A stretch of 64,000 bases of DNA, taken from positions 18,886,501 through 18,950,500 of the forward strand of contig NC_079886.1 of the NCBI RefSeq assembly GCF_029227915.1, read 5' to 3'. The notes beneath the pieces are model-generated. The model did not search any database and was not told the DNA's origin. It worked only from the letters and a program-made list of their open reading frames with translations. Source of the DNA: Hydractinia symbiolongicarpus (Eukaryota; Cnidaria; Hydrozoa; Anthoathecata; Hydractiniidae). Of the stretch, positions 27,401-39,400 are shown in pieces; position 1 is the first letter of the stretch; each line of letters opens with the position of its first letter. A program made the translations under genes and the position numbers.

Positions 27401-30400
27401 CTGCAATATATTTTTTATCTTAAGAGTTTTAATAAGTGAATTTTAAAATATAATCTGAATTTGCTTTTTCTTGCATGTAAGCTGTGTACGCGATTTTATC
27501 ATTGATATTATTAAATAAAAGAAATACGTAGCTATGGCTTCTATCATTAAATTTTCTTGTATTTTCATTTTTACACAATAGTAGGCAACAAAGAGAATAT
27601 AAATCTAAGTTTTCTACAGAATGGAAAATTCTTAAAGAATCTACAGGAAAAATCATGCAGCAAAGTATCAAAATCCTGGCAATACTTATCTCAATGGAAA
27701 AAAAGCATATAGAAAAGATACAATCAACAATAACACCACCATTTATGTTTCCACTGTTTGAAAAGCTAAGCTCCATATACTTTCCAAAACGACTTGAATT
27801 GTTATTGTATACTGTTTTTGCATTACCAAATGCTTCTAAGATAGGACTAAACATAAAAAAATGAAACGTCTAAAGCTTGGTTCCCTCTACAGTTTGAGTG
27901 TATTTTAAAGGTGCTCTCAATAATAAGTTACACAACAATGTGAACGTTGAGGCGTTTTAAAATTCTTTAGGTACAACCTGTCACAAAACCAAATATCAAA
28001 AACTGATTTGATATTGCGTTGGAAGGTGCTGACAAATGCAGAAAGAGTTTTTACACATTTTGAAACACATTTTTACATTTTCAAGAACACATCTTTATAG
28101 TCGCGTTCTTTAGTATCCAGTAATCTTTGATATATCCAGAAAGAAACAATGATTTAGTGTTTTTGTGTGTTTTTGTTAAAACACACAAAAAGTGAAAATC
28201 TGCAAGTTTTGTTTTTTGTTTTAACTTAAACTCTTTTGGGTTTTAAATTAAACTGCAGTAGAAACCAAGCTTAAGAGAAAAGTTGCTAAATTCATAGTTA
28301 TATGGAGCTTTTAGTTGCATATAATAATATTGACAATCAACTATTTAGTACATCTTATTGTGAAGAGTCCTACCTGCTTTGTAAGATTGCTTCTTCCACT
28401 TTTACACCTTCCACGACAGAGTTTTGCTTTTCCAAAGAATACCTACTCATCTCAGATAAAAAACGTAGGATATGTTTCGTAGACTCAGTTTTTCCTGCAC
28501 CAGATTCTCCACTAAAAAAAAAAAAAAAAACTAAAGTGAAACCAACAGTTTGTAGTTAACTACAAAAATTATTTTGAACTGTAATGCTTACAAAGCGCAG
28601 CAAAAAATTTACAAAGAATAGTGAGTTCATAACAGGTTGTGGTAAAAAATACAGGAAACCTTTTTTGTTTTCAGTGTAAATGAAAATCAATTAGAATTTT
28701 CAAGGGTAGGCAGCATTAATATGGCAGTTTAGCTGTCCAAATAACAGCTGAGTTATTTATTTAGTGTTTCATGTATACAATTTTTTTTGCTACTTCTTGA
28801 ATATAGGGTCTTTAACACGTATGAAAATGATTCTGACTTATTATCTAAATTGCTGAATCAACAGAAATTTTCTGGTTGAAAATGTACAATAAACAAAAAA
28901 AACATCTTCTTTTTTCTTATGGGCTTTGGGTTAACCATGCTGAAAGGGTATGCAGAGTTTTTTTGTTTGCTCATATTTCTCTGAAAAAAACTTTTGTTGT
29001 TTTAAAAAATTTGTAAGTAGCATTCCCTGTTGCATCAACCGATGTTGAAAAAAATAATAATCTAGATAAAAAATATTTCTATACACTTTTTCATAACAGA
29101 CTGGAATTTTTAAAGAAAAACGAAAATAAGTCGTAAGTTGGAATTTACCCAGTGCAGTACTATAAAAACCTTCATAAAATTCTACTTTTTAAAAGGGTTA
29201 CTGCTACTTAAAGGGAACCCATGGTATAAAATGATGTTGTCAGCAAAAAATTAAGAGGCCAACGTCATTTTACACCTCGAGTTCCCTCTAACTCTCTAAT
29301 TAAGTATTCCACTAAGCACCAAATTTTACCTGATTAAAACACATTGATTGCCACCTTTTCTCCACATTGCATAATATGCTTCATTGGCGATAGCATATAT
29401 ATGTGGTGGCATATCTCCCAAATATTTATTATTGTATGAATTGATAACATCATTTTCATATAGTCCAGAGATGATTTTGTATGGATTGACAGCAACTAAT
29501 ATAGACCCAATGTGCGTCTACAATTTGAATGAAAAAAGTTAGGATTAGAAAAAACTAGGTGGGAAAATAGTCTTATTTGCACATTGTAAAGAAAATTGTT
29601 CGTTTAAAATGAGAACCACACAAAAACTGTGTAAAAAAAGAACTTACATATATCTGACTATTTTGGTATCGTTGATTTAAGTTATAAAGAATGGCAGCTT
29701 CATGCATGTCTCCCAATTTCGCCATATCTTCAACTCCATCAATGCTTGATTGGTGCATTGGTGCAGCGACTTGTCGATTGATACTTGTAAAGGGGAAATC
29801 ATGTTTCTAAAATAAAAAAAAAACAATTATGATTGAGATCAATTTTCTATTTGGCTATTATTGTTTACATGTTTACATGTGCACAGCATAACAAGAACAA
29901 TGTACAAGCCATTATGAATGTTTAGAAATCTAACAAAATGAAACAAAACCCTTATTCTTATAAAACACAAAACAAAGAAAAAAACAGCCACAACTATAGT
30001 AAAATCACTTGGTGTGCTGCATTTTTTATTTTTTTTTATTTTAGGTTAAGATCAAATCAAAAGCTGACTCCAACTTACTTGGCTGCAACACTTTGCAGAT
30101 CTAACTCTACTAATAATTTTTAGCCTATTTTATGCCACCTACATCCAAATCCAGTATAAAAACTATGGCTTTTAATTTATCTGTGCTATGTAACTAAGTT
30201 AGTACTAGATCTCTCAGTTAATATAAATGGAATAAAGCCACTGATATATTGTCTGTTTCCCTGTGCAACTATGTAGACTTGTTTCATCTGTGTTTTATCA
30301 GTGCCCAACTTCACACAGGTGAAGAATCATGGGTGGGTAGGTATCATTTGTAAATGGCGGTAACCAACTAAGAAGGGGCTGTGTTGATGATATCTTAATA

Positions 30401-33400
30401 TGAGTCAGGCGTTGAATTCTTTACAATAAAACAAAAATGATTATTGACCCCAGGATAGGTAATCAATATGTTTGTTATAAAGGTATCATCACCAGGATTA
30501 TAAAAGATCTTACAATCAAGACAACTTTAAAACAAAACCTCAAATTCTATGTACAGGGGCAAAGGAGTTGTACTTTACTTTTTCAATTTTTTTTCGTAAT
30601 TTCAATATTTTGGGATAGCTTGCCCAAGCAAAATTATTAAAAATTTTGAAATGCGATTTATCGAGCAGGTGGCCTATGCTTAATAATAACATAACATATT
30701 TTTATGAAAAAAAATTAGCAGTTTTTGTTTGACGAAGAGAAAATCACAAAAAGTGACAAACCAATACACTCCTTCATAAATGGAGGGGAGTAATAAAAAA
30801 ACCAACCTCGTCCTTTATTAGAACCCTCCGAATCATCCGTGAAATGAATGAATTTGCAGTACAATATATACAATTGAGAAATCAAAATGTGGTCATGGCC
30901 AAAAAAACAAATTCAAATCATCAAAAAAATTAGCAAAAACATTAACATGTTAAGAGTAGTCGAACTTTTGGCATAAGTCAAAAAAAAATAAAAATTTTTA
31001 TGCTTGAGGTCTAATTACACAATCTAAAATGGGAGAAATATTGATAGGTTTACTTTAAAGAACAGGACCAAGCACAAATAAGTAATATAAACCATGCAAT
31101 AGCACAGAAATTTGTTGCTACGATTTGATTTTACATTGCATGTCTTATTTAGGTTTTACATTGGATATTTCCAAACAAATTTTTTTTTGCCAAAAACACT
31201 GTACATTAATTTCCCTTTAATAAAAGGTTTGTTTTTAAAAACATCATCATGATATATACAAAAAAAACATTTGCAATAGATGTGGACAGAGTTCATTTTC
31301 TTAAAAAATTTAATCTCAAAAGAGCAAGAAACTTTACTTAAAACACTTATGAGTCAGACTAAAGTTAATATAAAATATTAATTTATTATACCTTTGTAAA
31401 TTATATATATATATTTTATATGCCTCAAAAATATCTTTGAAAATAAAATAACATACATTTATTCGTGGAAAACTGAATAATTGAAAATAATTTTCACAAA
31501 AGCATCTTCATAGGGCTTGACAAAAAAATACCTGTATATCTTAATCTTTTGAGTGACATGCAACAAATTTTTATACATAAGTTTGAACTGATCAGTGTAA
31601 AAAATGTTTTAATCAACATGATATACATATATATATACAATTTAAATTTCGAAGATGATAAAATATAATAAATAAATAAAATTTGAATAAATATATTTTA
31701 AAACATTCGTTTTAAAATATATTTATTCAAATTTAAAAAAAAAAATTTATGTTAACCCTTGTGGTTCGGATGGGTTTTTCCGACCGCAGTGATTTCAGAC
31801 GAAGCACTTTTTTGATTTTTTTATTACTTTTAGTTGTCAAGTTGAATATCTCAGCTTCTAGAAACATTCACAAGTTCATTAAGGGCTGAAATTGTAGGCA
31901 ATTAATTGGAGAAAAATTTATCATAATATTTTTTTTCCAAATTCGAATTAAAAATTGCCCCCTCGAAAAAACAGAAAATTTTCTTTAAATTCTCAAGTAA
32001 AACAGTCAAATTTATACTACAAAAAAGAGTCCCAAGGGATTTTGCACGGATTATCAATTTAAGATACCAGAGTTTACACCAGTTCATATAATTAAAACAT
32101 AGATATAAATTTTCTTAAGCAATTATTGTTAACAATTGGAACAAAAAACATCATATTCTACTGTTACACAACTCATAATTTTTAACTATTGTCAAAATCA
32201 AACATTTAGAAACCTTTCAATACAGATATCAACATAATTCTTATAACTATTTTGCTTCGGTGCCTTTTTTTCGTCTGTCAAATTTTCTATCTCTTATAGA
32301 GCAAAACTTACAGGTTCTTTGGATTGTTTTCTTTTTGAGAAGTTCTGGGACTTGAATTTTTGTAATGAAATGTCTTCCAGACAATCTCTCAAATCCTTCA
32401 GTCATGAAGTTGTTATCCTCATTCATTGCCCGCCTTGGTTTACAAGCTGCTGTATCACTGCAATCTGAATTCAGTGTGAGACGATGTGCAAGCTTTACCA
32501 ATCTGTTAGTTATATTCCTTCCAAAGAAAATAGCCATTGACCATACATACATTCAAAAGTCTGAAAAATACTTTTTTCCACCACTTGATAGTATAACACG
32601 AGAAATATGAGTATTTCAACAGTTGATCGTTGGAGTCGACTCTGGCCATGTACTTGTTATACTTGATCATCAGCAGCGGTTTTTTAATCGGATCTTGTGT
32701 TGTTCAATCTTTTTTCCCAGTGTCTGTAGGATGTGAATTATATACGGTAGAGATGAGAGTAACAACCTTTCTGTCATATATCTTAGCTAGACAAGTTTGA
32801 TTACCGTACAACATTATGTTCTTATCTCCCTTCTGTTTCAATTTTACTACTTGGATTGAATTTGGGGTATTTTTTTGATTCAAGCGAAGTGTCCCAACCG
32901 CTCCAGTTTGTTTTGACTTCAACGTAAAAAAGAGATAAGGAAACCTGTAAAGTTATCCATAAAGATAAAATAGTTCTTCTCAAAGTAATCCTTAGACATA
33001 TGAATGACCAAGTCATGCGTCTTCCCAAATTGAGTTTCGACATAATCAGAAACCCTGGTATACAATTGAAATTTCAGGCAATAACTGTTACTTGAGTCCA
33101 CCAATTTAAAAGTTTTTACATGATACTTGTCTATCTTGCTAGGGTTATAACATCAGAAATGGATTCGTCCTTTAAACAGTATGCATCCTTCGTCAATAGA
33201 TATATTTTGTCGTGGTGACCAAACCTCGCTGAAACGTTTAGTCACATACTCATAAAACATACCCTGTTTTTTACACGGATCATATCCAGGTTGACCTCTA
33301 TTGATATAGGTATCATTGTCGCAGAGATGTAGGAAAGAAAATTTATTGAAGAACCTGTCACATGACATTACTTTCCTTGGGAACGGTGTTTCATAGATAT

Positions 33401-36400
33401 TGTCAGTGGTCCAGTAAGATTTTACAATGTCTTTTTGACAATACCCAAATAAAATGTCAATGCAATAAATAATTTTAGGTCATCTACTGTCATCCCTTCC
33501 TTAGGCCACTGTCGGAATCTGGACTTCTGAGGAAGTTTATCACATGCTTTGGTTCATCAATATATCTTTTAGTGTACCTGTTTGTCTGTTCTGTTATTTT
33601 TTGTAGCACATGGTCGGTCATAAATATTGACAAAAATACAACTCGTGAGCATCCTCTGGGATATCAACAAGAAATGGCCCCTGTTGTACAAAATCACCTA
33701 TCCAATTTAAGTTTGTATCACCCTGGTTCCATAAAAACCATTCCAGCCAACAGGAGCGTTTGCATCTTGATTAACTGGATCTTGCTGAACTGGATCAAGA
33801 TCTTGGTCAACTTAATCAATAACATCATGATCATTAGCAGCAGTTTGAACAACGTCAACAGCAGGATTTTGATATATTATAGTCTACTAAAGGTATATCA
33901 TCTTCATTTTCAGAAATTATATTGATATCAGAATCAGTCTAGATCAGATTGGAAGTGGGTCATTAATATACCCCGTCCAACCCATGCTAGCATGGAAAAC
34001 AGACGTTAAGCCGAGAATGGTGATGATGATGATGATAAATCGAATCCAGCATCAACATCCAGATTATTATCGTTATTTCTAACTTTATCTCTTATGGTGT
34101 ACTTCCCGTGAATGTTATTCGCCATTTTTTTTGGAGAAAATTTTTGCTTCAAGATTTTTGCATTAATTAATCAAAAAAATAAAGTTAATAATGATAACTT
34201 ATTCAGATAAGGTCCTAATCCACTCAGAATAACCGCATATATTATCCCATCGTCTTTTTTTACTGGAGCTGCATCCCGTATATATACGGGATCCGCACCA
34301 CAAGGGTTAAACAATACCTTTTCAAAAAAACTTGTTTTTTTACATCGCCCTTACAATTGAATGAGGAATTTAAGGCATTCAGCAGGATCTGCGTTTTTCA
34401 TAATCCCTCGAAAAACGAATACAAAACATTTTCTAGTTAATTCCTTTACATCAGTTATACAGTACAGTCTGAATGTAATCTACCGCGTACACGCTAATAT
34501 CACACCTTTACGTGGAGGACGGCAGTCGTTTGTCTTTTGTTATAATTAAATCCCTTGAGCGTTTTGCGAGTTTATATTTGCGTGTTAAAAAACAATGCGC
34601 TCGGGAAGAAATATCGGAGCAATTATATTTTTTCTAATAGCGAGATGCATTGTGTAAATGTATTGATAAGCTATTCCCTTAAGTATTAGCGTGAAGTAAC
34701 TAAATAATAAAAATCTTTCGTGAAGTTTATAATACATTGCGCGAGAATGTATTGTTAATTTAATTACTTAAAAAAATTTCAGCGCGTTTAATCTAAGAAG
34801 CATACGGGAAGCATTGTTCACAACTATTAAATGCCGCTTTTCGTTTTTAAACTTTTAAAATGCGATTTAAAAAAACATTTCTATCGCCGCTGTTCGTTTT
34901 AAAACTTTTATAATGCGATCTAAAAAAATATTTCTATCGCCGCTTTTCGTTTTTAAACTTTTAAAATGTGATCTAAAAAATATTTCTATCGCCGCTTTTC
35001 GATTTTAAACTTTTAAAATGCGATCTAAAAAAACATTTCTATCGCTGCTATTTGTTTTTAAACTTTTAAAATGCGATCTAAAAAACATTTCTATCGCCGC
35101 TTTTCGATTTTAAACTTTTAAAATGCGATCTAAAAAAACATTTCTATCGCTGCTATTTGTTTTTAAACTTTTAAAAAGCGATCCAAAAAAACATTTCTAT
35201 CGCCGCTTTTCGATTTTAAACTTTTAAAATGCGATCTAAAAAAACATTTCTATCGCCGCTTTTCGTTTTTAAACTTTTAAAATGCGATCTAAAAAACATT
35301 TCTATCGCCGCTTTTCGATTTTAAACTTTTAAAATGCGATCTAAAAAAACATTTCTATCGCTGCTATTTGTTTTTAAACTTTTAAAAAGCGATCCAAAAA
35401 AACATTTCTATCGCCGCTATTCGTTTTTAAACTTTTAAAATGCGATCTAAAAAAAACATTTCTATCGCCAATATTCGTTTTTAACTTTTAAAATGCAATC
35501 TAAAAAAACATATCTATCGCCGTTTTTCGATTATAAACTTTTGAAATGTGATCTAAAAAAAAACGCTTAATTACTGCAATTAAAATTTTCAAAAGAGTTC
35601 GCGCAAAATAGATTGCTAAAATTGATCTTGCAACCTATTGTGATTAAACAATTGATCGCGTGGGGTCATTGTTTATCAGCGAGGCAATTATTTTCTTAAA
35701 AAAACAAAAGCTATTGTTCTGTGTAACTATTCATGCGAGTTTCGCATCCGCGGTAGATTACATTCAGACTGTACCGTATCTTATTCATCAGTTTAAATAT
35801 ATCCAAATGTAAAGTCTAGCATTCTCAGTAGCTATTAATGGATAATTCCCAATTAAAGTTTATCCTGAAATTCCAAGTTCATTAACTGTACACTGAAATA
35901 TGGGACTTATAAAACACACTTCATACAAATTGCAAGGGAATAAGATTTTATAATACCTTAAACCAATACCTTTGAAAAGATTCCTATTTAAGATTTAACA
36001 GCTCCTAATTTCCTTTCTGAAATATAACCTGCTTATAAACTAGAAATGCATGGTATGGGAATAATTAATAACTAAATAAATATATTTTGTGCAATAGCAA
36101 TGAAGAAAAACCATTTTTTAAGTTGGCAGATATAATATTACCTTCCCAGTTTCTGCGGTAAAAGTAATTTGTCCGTTTTTATTTTCTGTAACAACAGCTG
36201 CTTGCCAATCATCTTCAACTAACAGCCATACCTTTGTACCCTAAAATATGAAAAAATGACTAACTTAATAAAATCATGCCTGAAATTAAAAACAAGAGCA
36301 CACTATTTTTCGAACACATTTCAGGAAGCCTATTAGATTTAAGCACAAAAAGTAGGTACCGATTACCAAGATTTACTGAATCTCCTTTTAAAAAACACCA

Positions 36401-39400
36401 ACAAATAATCAACAGCTTTCAAAATCACTAATTTTTATTTACATGCCATTTGGATAAAAATACAACACCTAATAAACAAAGGTCATGCAATTTAAAATAA
36501 CATGTACATGCTCGCTTATTTCAGGCATGTTTTTTATAAAAAAATTTATTCCATAAGAAATTGACTAGTATATCACACTTAAAACACTTGTGTAATTTAT
36601 GTGTGCTCTTCCCATAGAAAGCGAACTTCAAGACAGAAACAATTAAGAACACAGATCCACTGGAATAGAGAAAACAGGTGGTGTTACTTGACTATATAGG
36701 TTATAGTTATATCAGAAAAGTGTATTTTAAAAGAATTCATTTTTATTTTTACTTAACTACTTTAAGAAAAAAGCGTACCTCATAATAAATGCTACATTTC
36801 AAATTGAATGCATATTGGTAACACAACAATTCCAAATACTATCATGTCATATATTATTCAATGACAATGACTAAACAGATAAGTGGTAATATTTTTAAAG
36901 CTAAGTCCAAATACTGATGTCATCTAATAGTTATATTCGTAATCACTTAATTTTGGTATATCCCCCAAAAAAACCCAACAGTACCCAGCTTTGACAATGT
37001 GACATAGCAGGTGGCCAAAAATCACACTAAATGACAAAAAGTATAACATGTCCATAATGTTCTTCTGTACTAACTATATGGTACAAATTTTTCTTTGCCT
37101 AAACTTTCAAACATTTCTTTGATTGAGACTTTAGCTTTGCCTTCCTCGTGTTTATTCATTGTTCAAACTGAAACACCCCTCCTGGATTATGATTTTTATA
37201 TATGTTTGAAAATACGCTACTTAAAATCTTCTGCAAGACTTTCCCTAAAATAGTCAATACCATTTAGAAAAAATAATAAAAACAAGGTAGAATACGCTTG
37301 TAGTAACACCCTCCCCTGTTATGAATTTTAAATTATAATTTTAATGCAGACCATTTTGTGAGAGGTGTGTGATTGCATACGCACGCCCCCACACATGCGC
37401 AGAATTGTTTAGGCATGCAATTAATCGCACATGCAAATCTCTATTTTCCTTATGTCTGTGATAGCTTTCTGAAATTATCGACATTACGAAAAAAGCGAAG
37501 TATGATTGTTAGAGAATGATTTAATAAGGCTTTGGAACCCTTATCATTAAATTAAATATTTTTTATGTGCGTAGAAAATCGCGTAGTTAAAAATACATGT
37601 TTTTATAAGTTTGCTAATTCTTTTCATTTAAAGAGAAAAATTAATAACAAGAAAGCAAGAGATGCCACTAATAATAATTTTTTTAGATCTTTTACACGTA
37701 AAGTTTTCTTGGCATAAAAAGGAACAAAATGATGATTATTAAAGTCGTCTGTAAAAATGACGTACAGAGATTTTTTTCTTGTTTTTATAATTTTATTATC
37801 CATTTTCATCTTAGCAATCATACCGTGTATAATAAATTGAGTGGAAGTTAATGGGAAAAACAAAGTTTCATGTTCCTCATTAATTGTATTTTTTAAATTT
37901 TTATCACATTTTCCTGTGGCCACCTGTTGTTTTAAATCAGCGAAAGGAAAGAAGAAAGAAAAGGAAAGAATTGAACTTAATTTTAACTTTTTTTACTGTT
38001 TTTAATAGCATATATCAATTCAGTCCTGGGCACTAGGTTGTAAAATACTAAAAATGATACCTCCCATACTGCTTTATTACTAGAACAAATCATTTCAATA
38101 TGCCCAATGTAATTGCAAAGATATAAATAGATTAAAATAACATTCAACACAAAAGAAAAGTTGATCTCTAGAATCGTGTTTTAGAGAGAGTGAGAAAATC
38201 GTTATTGGGAGAGAAAAATAAGGCATGTTAGTGAAGTAGGTCATAAGTATTGGGTTTTTCAATAAACTTTGTTCAGATTAAATTTTAAATGTGTGTAATT
38301 TATGTCATTTGTTACAAACAGGGTTCGAATTAGAAAAGTAAAGTTGGTTCGCAAAAATTTCGGCACTCTGTAACAAAGTAAACCCATATCTAGATGTGGC
38401 TGGGAATACCGTAGAGCAATTACCATTGGCTTGTTCATTAGTAGCTTTTTGTTTTTTGATGAGAATTTGTATTTTTTTGTGACCTGCAAGCTTTTTTTTT
38501 ACCTGCGTTTTTTTTTGTTGTGGTTGGAGTCAAGTGGGGGACGTTCAAACTTGTGAACACTAAACACAAGAACTGAGCGTCTGAACTAGTGACTCTCTCT
38601 GTTTTAACTTTCTTGTCTCCGATAGCCAAAATAATGTTGCAAAAATATAAGTTTTTTTATAGCATGCTGTAAGAAAATATTCAAAATGTAATCAATGTTT
38701 AAAGGTTTTTAACTAGTTTCAGTGAACATTACAACACAAGTTAATTACAGTATACTGATTAAAGTTGCTTTCACAAAAAATACATTTGTTTCAAACATGA
38801 GTCTTGTAAAATGCTGTTTACAGTACTGTCCAGATGAAAGCGTGCTTGTACACTCAACTTGCAAAAATAATTGCTTTCATTCAAAAACACAATAGTAGAG
38901 TGAGTTCCTTTGAAATCATGTGAAAATAATTGCTTCGTGTTAAATTTTTAAACTGCGATATAAAAAAGCATTTCTATCGCCGATTTTTGTTCATATTTTA
39001 AAATGCGATTTAACAAAGCTTTCCTATCACCGTTCTTCGCTCTTAAATTTTTAAAATGCAATCTAAAAAAGCATTTCTATCGCCGCTTAAAAATATTCGA
39101 TTCACAATTTTATCATTTTCTTCACAAAAATGGCATTTCGATTGGCAAATTGCGAATTGCGAACTGCTAATTCGAACCCTGAAAAATATTGTTAAAGGAA
39201 TACAGCAAATATATCTTCCGCTTAGTAAGGTTTTTGTGATTTTATAATTTAAGCTTTATACATTTATATTCGTCTTTTAGAGAAATAAAGTTAAAAAATA
39301 ACTAAAACAAAATAAATAAAAAAAATCTTTGATAGTAACGAAATATTATGTTAGTAAGGAATTTCCTGATTCATCCTTAGCATTGTAATGTTAAATATCA

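Larger units (their letters stand above)
31756..34306 (-). mobile_element. Decayed piggyBac-type DNA transposon
   Basis: Flanked on both sides by TTAA (31752-31755 and 34307-34310), the piggyBac target. Ends are inverted: CCCTTGTGGTTCGGATGGG at the left and CCCTTGTGGTGCGGATCCC read inward from the right. About 2.55 kb. A minus-strand transposase is recognisable but broken into several frames. The two copies of the end differ at few positions, so the element is old but not ancient. It lies within MYO10 intron 2 and is transcribed with that gene. Confidence 0.9.
29807..36141 (-). other. MYO10 intron 2 (6.3 kb), host for transposons
   Basis: Apart from the piggyBac relic (31756-34306) and the TA-flanked element (34460-35776), this intron is AT-rich sequence with no exon that I can support. 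Its donor (36141) is GTAATA and its acceptor follows ATTTTAG. Confidence 0.7.

Noticed and set aside
33572-33925. 117-codon plus-strand ORF
   Set aside because: Antisense to the broken piggyBac transposase; no independent features.
34845-35565. CRISPR-like array of regular repeats
   Set aside because: Units are contiguous with no unique spacers, in an intron of an animal gene; it is a minisatellite.
37624-37923. 99-codon minus-strand ORF with a hydrophobic C-terminus in MYO10 intron 1
   Set aside because: No family resemblance, no splice or promoter context, and AT-rich composition readily yields such ORFs.
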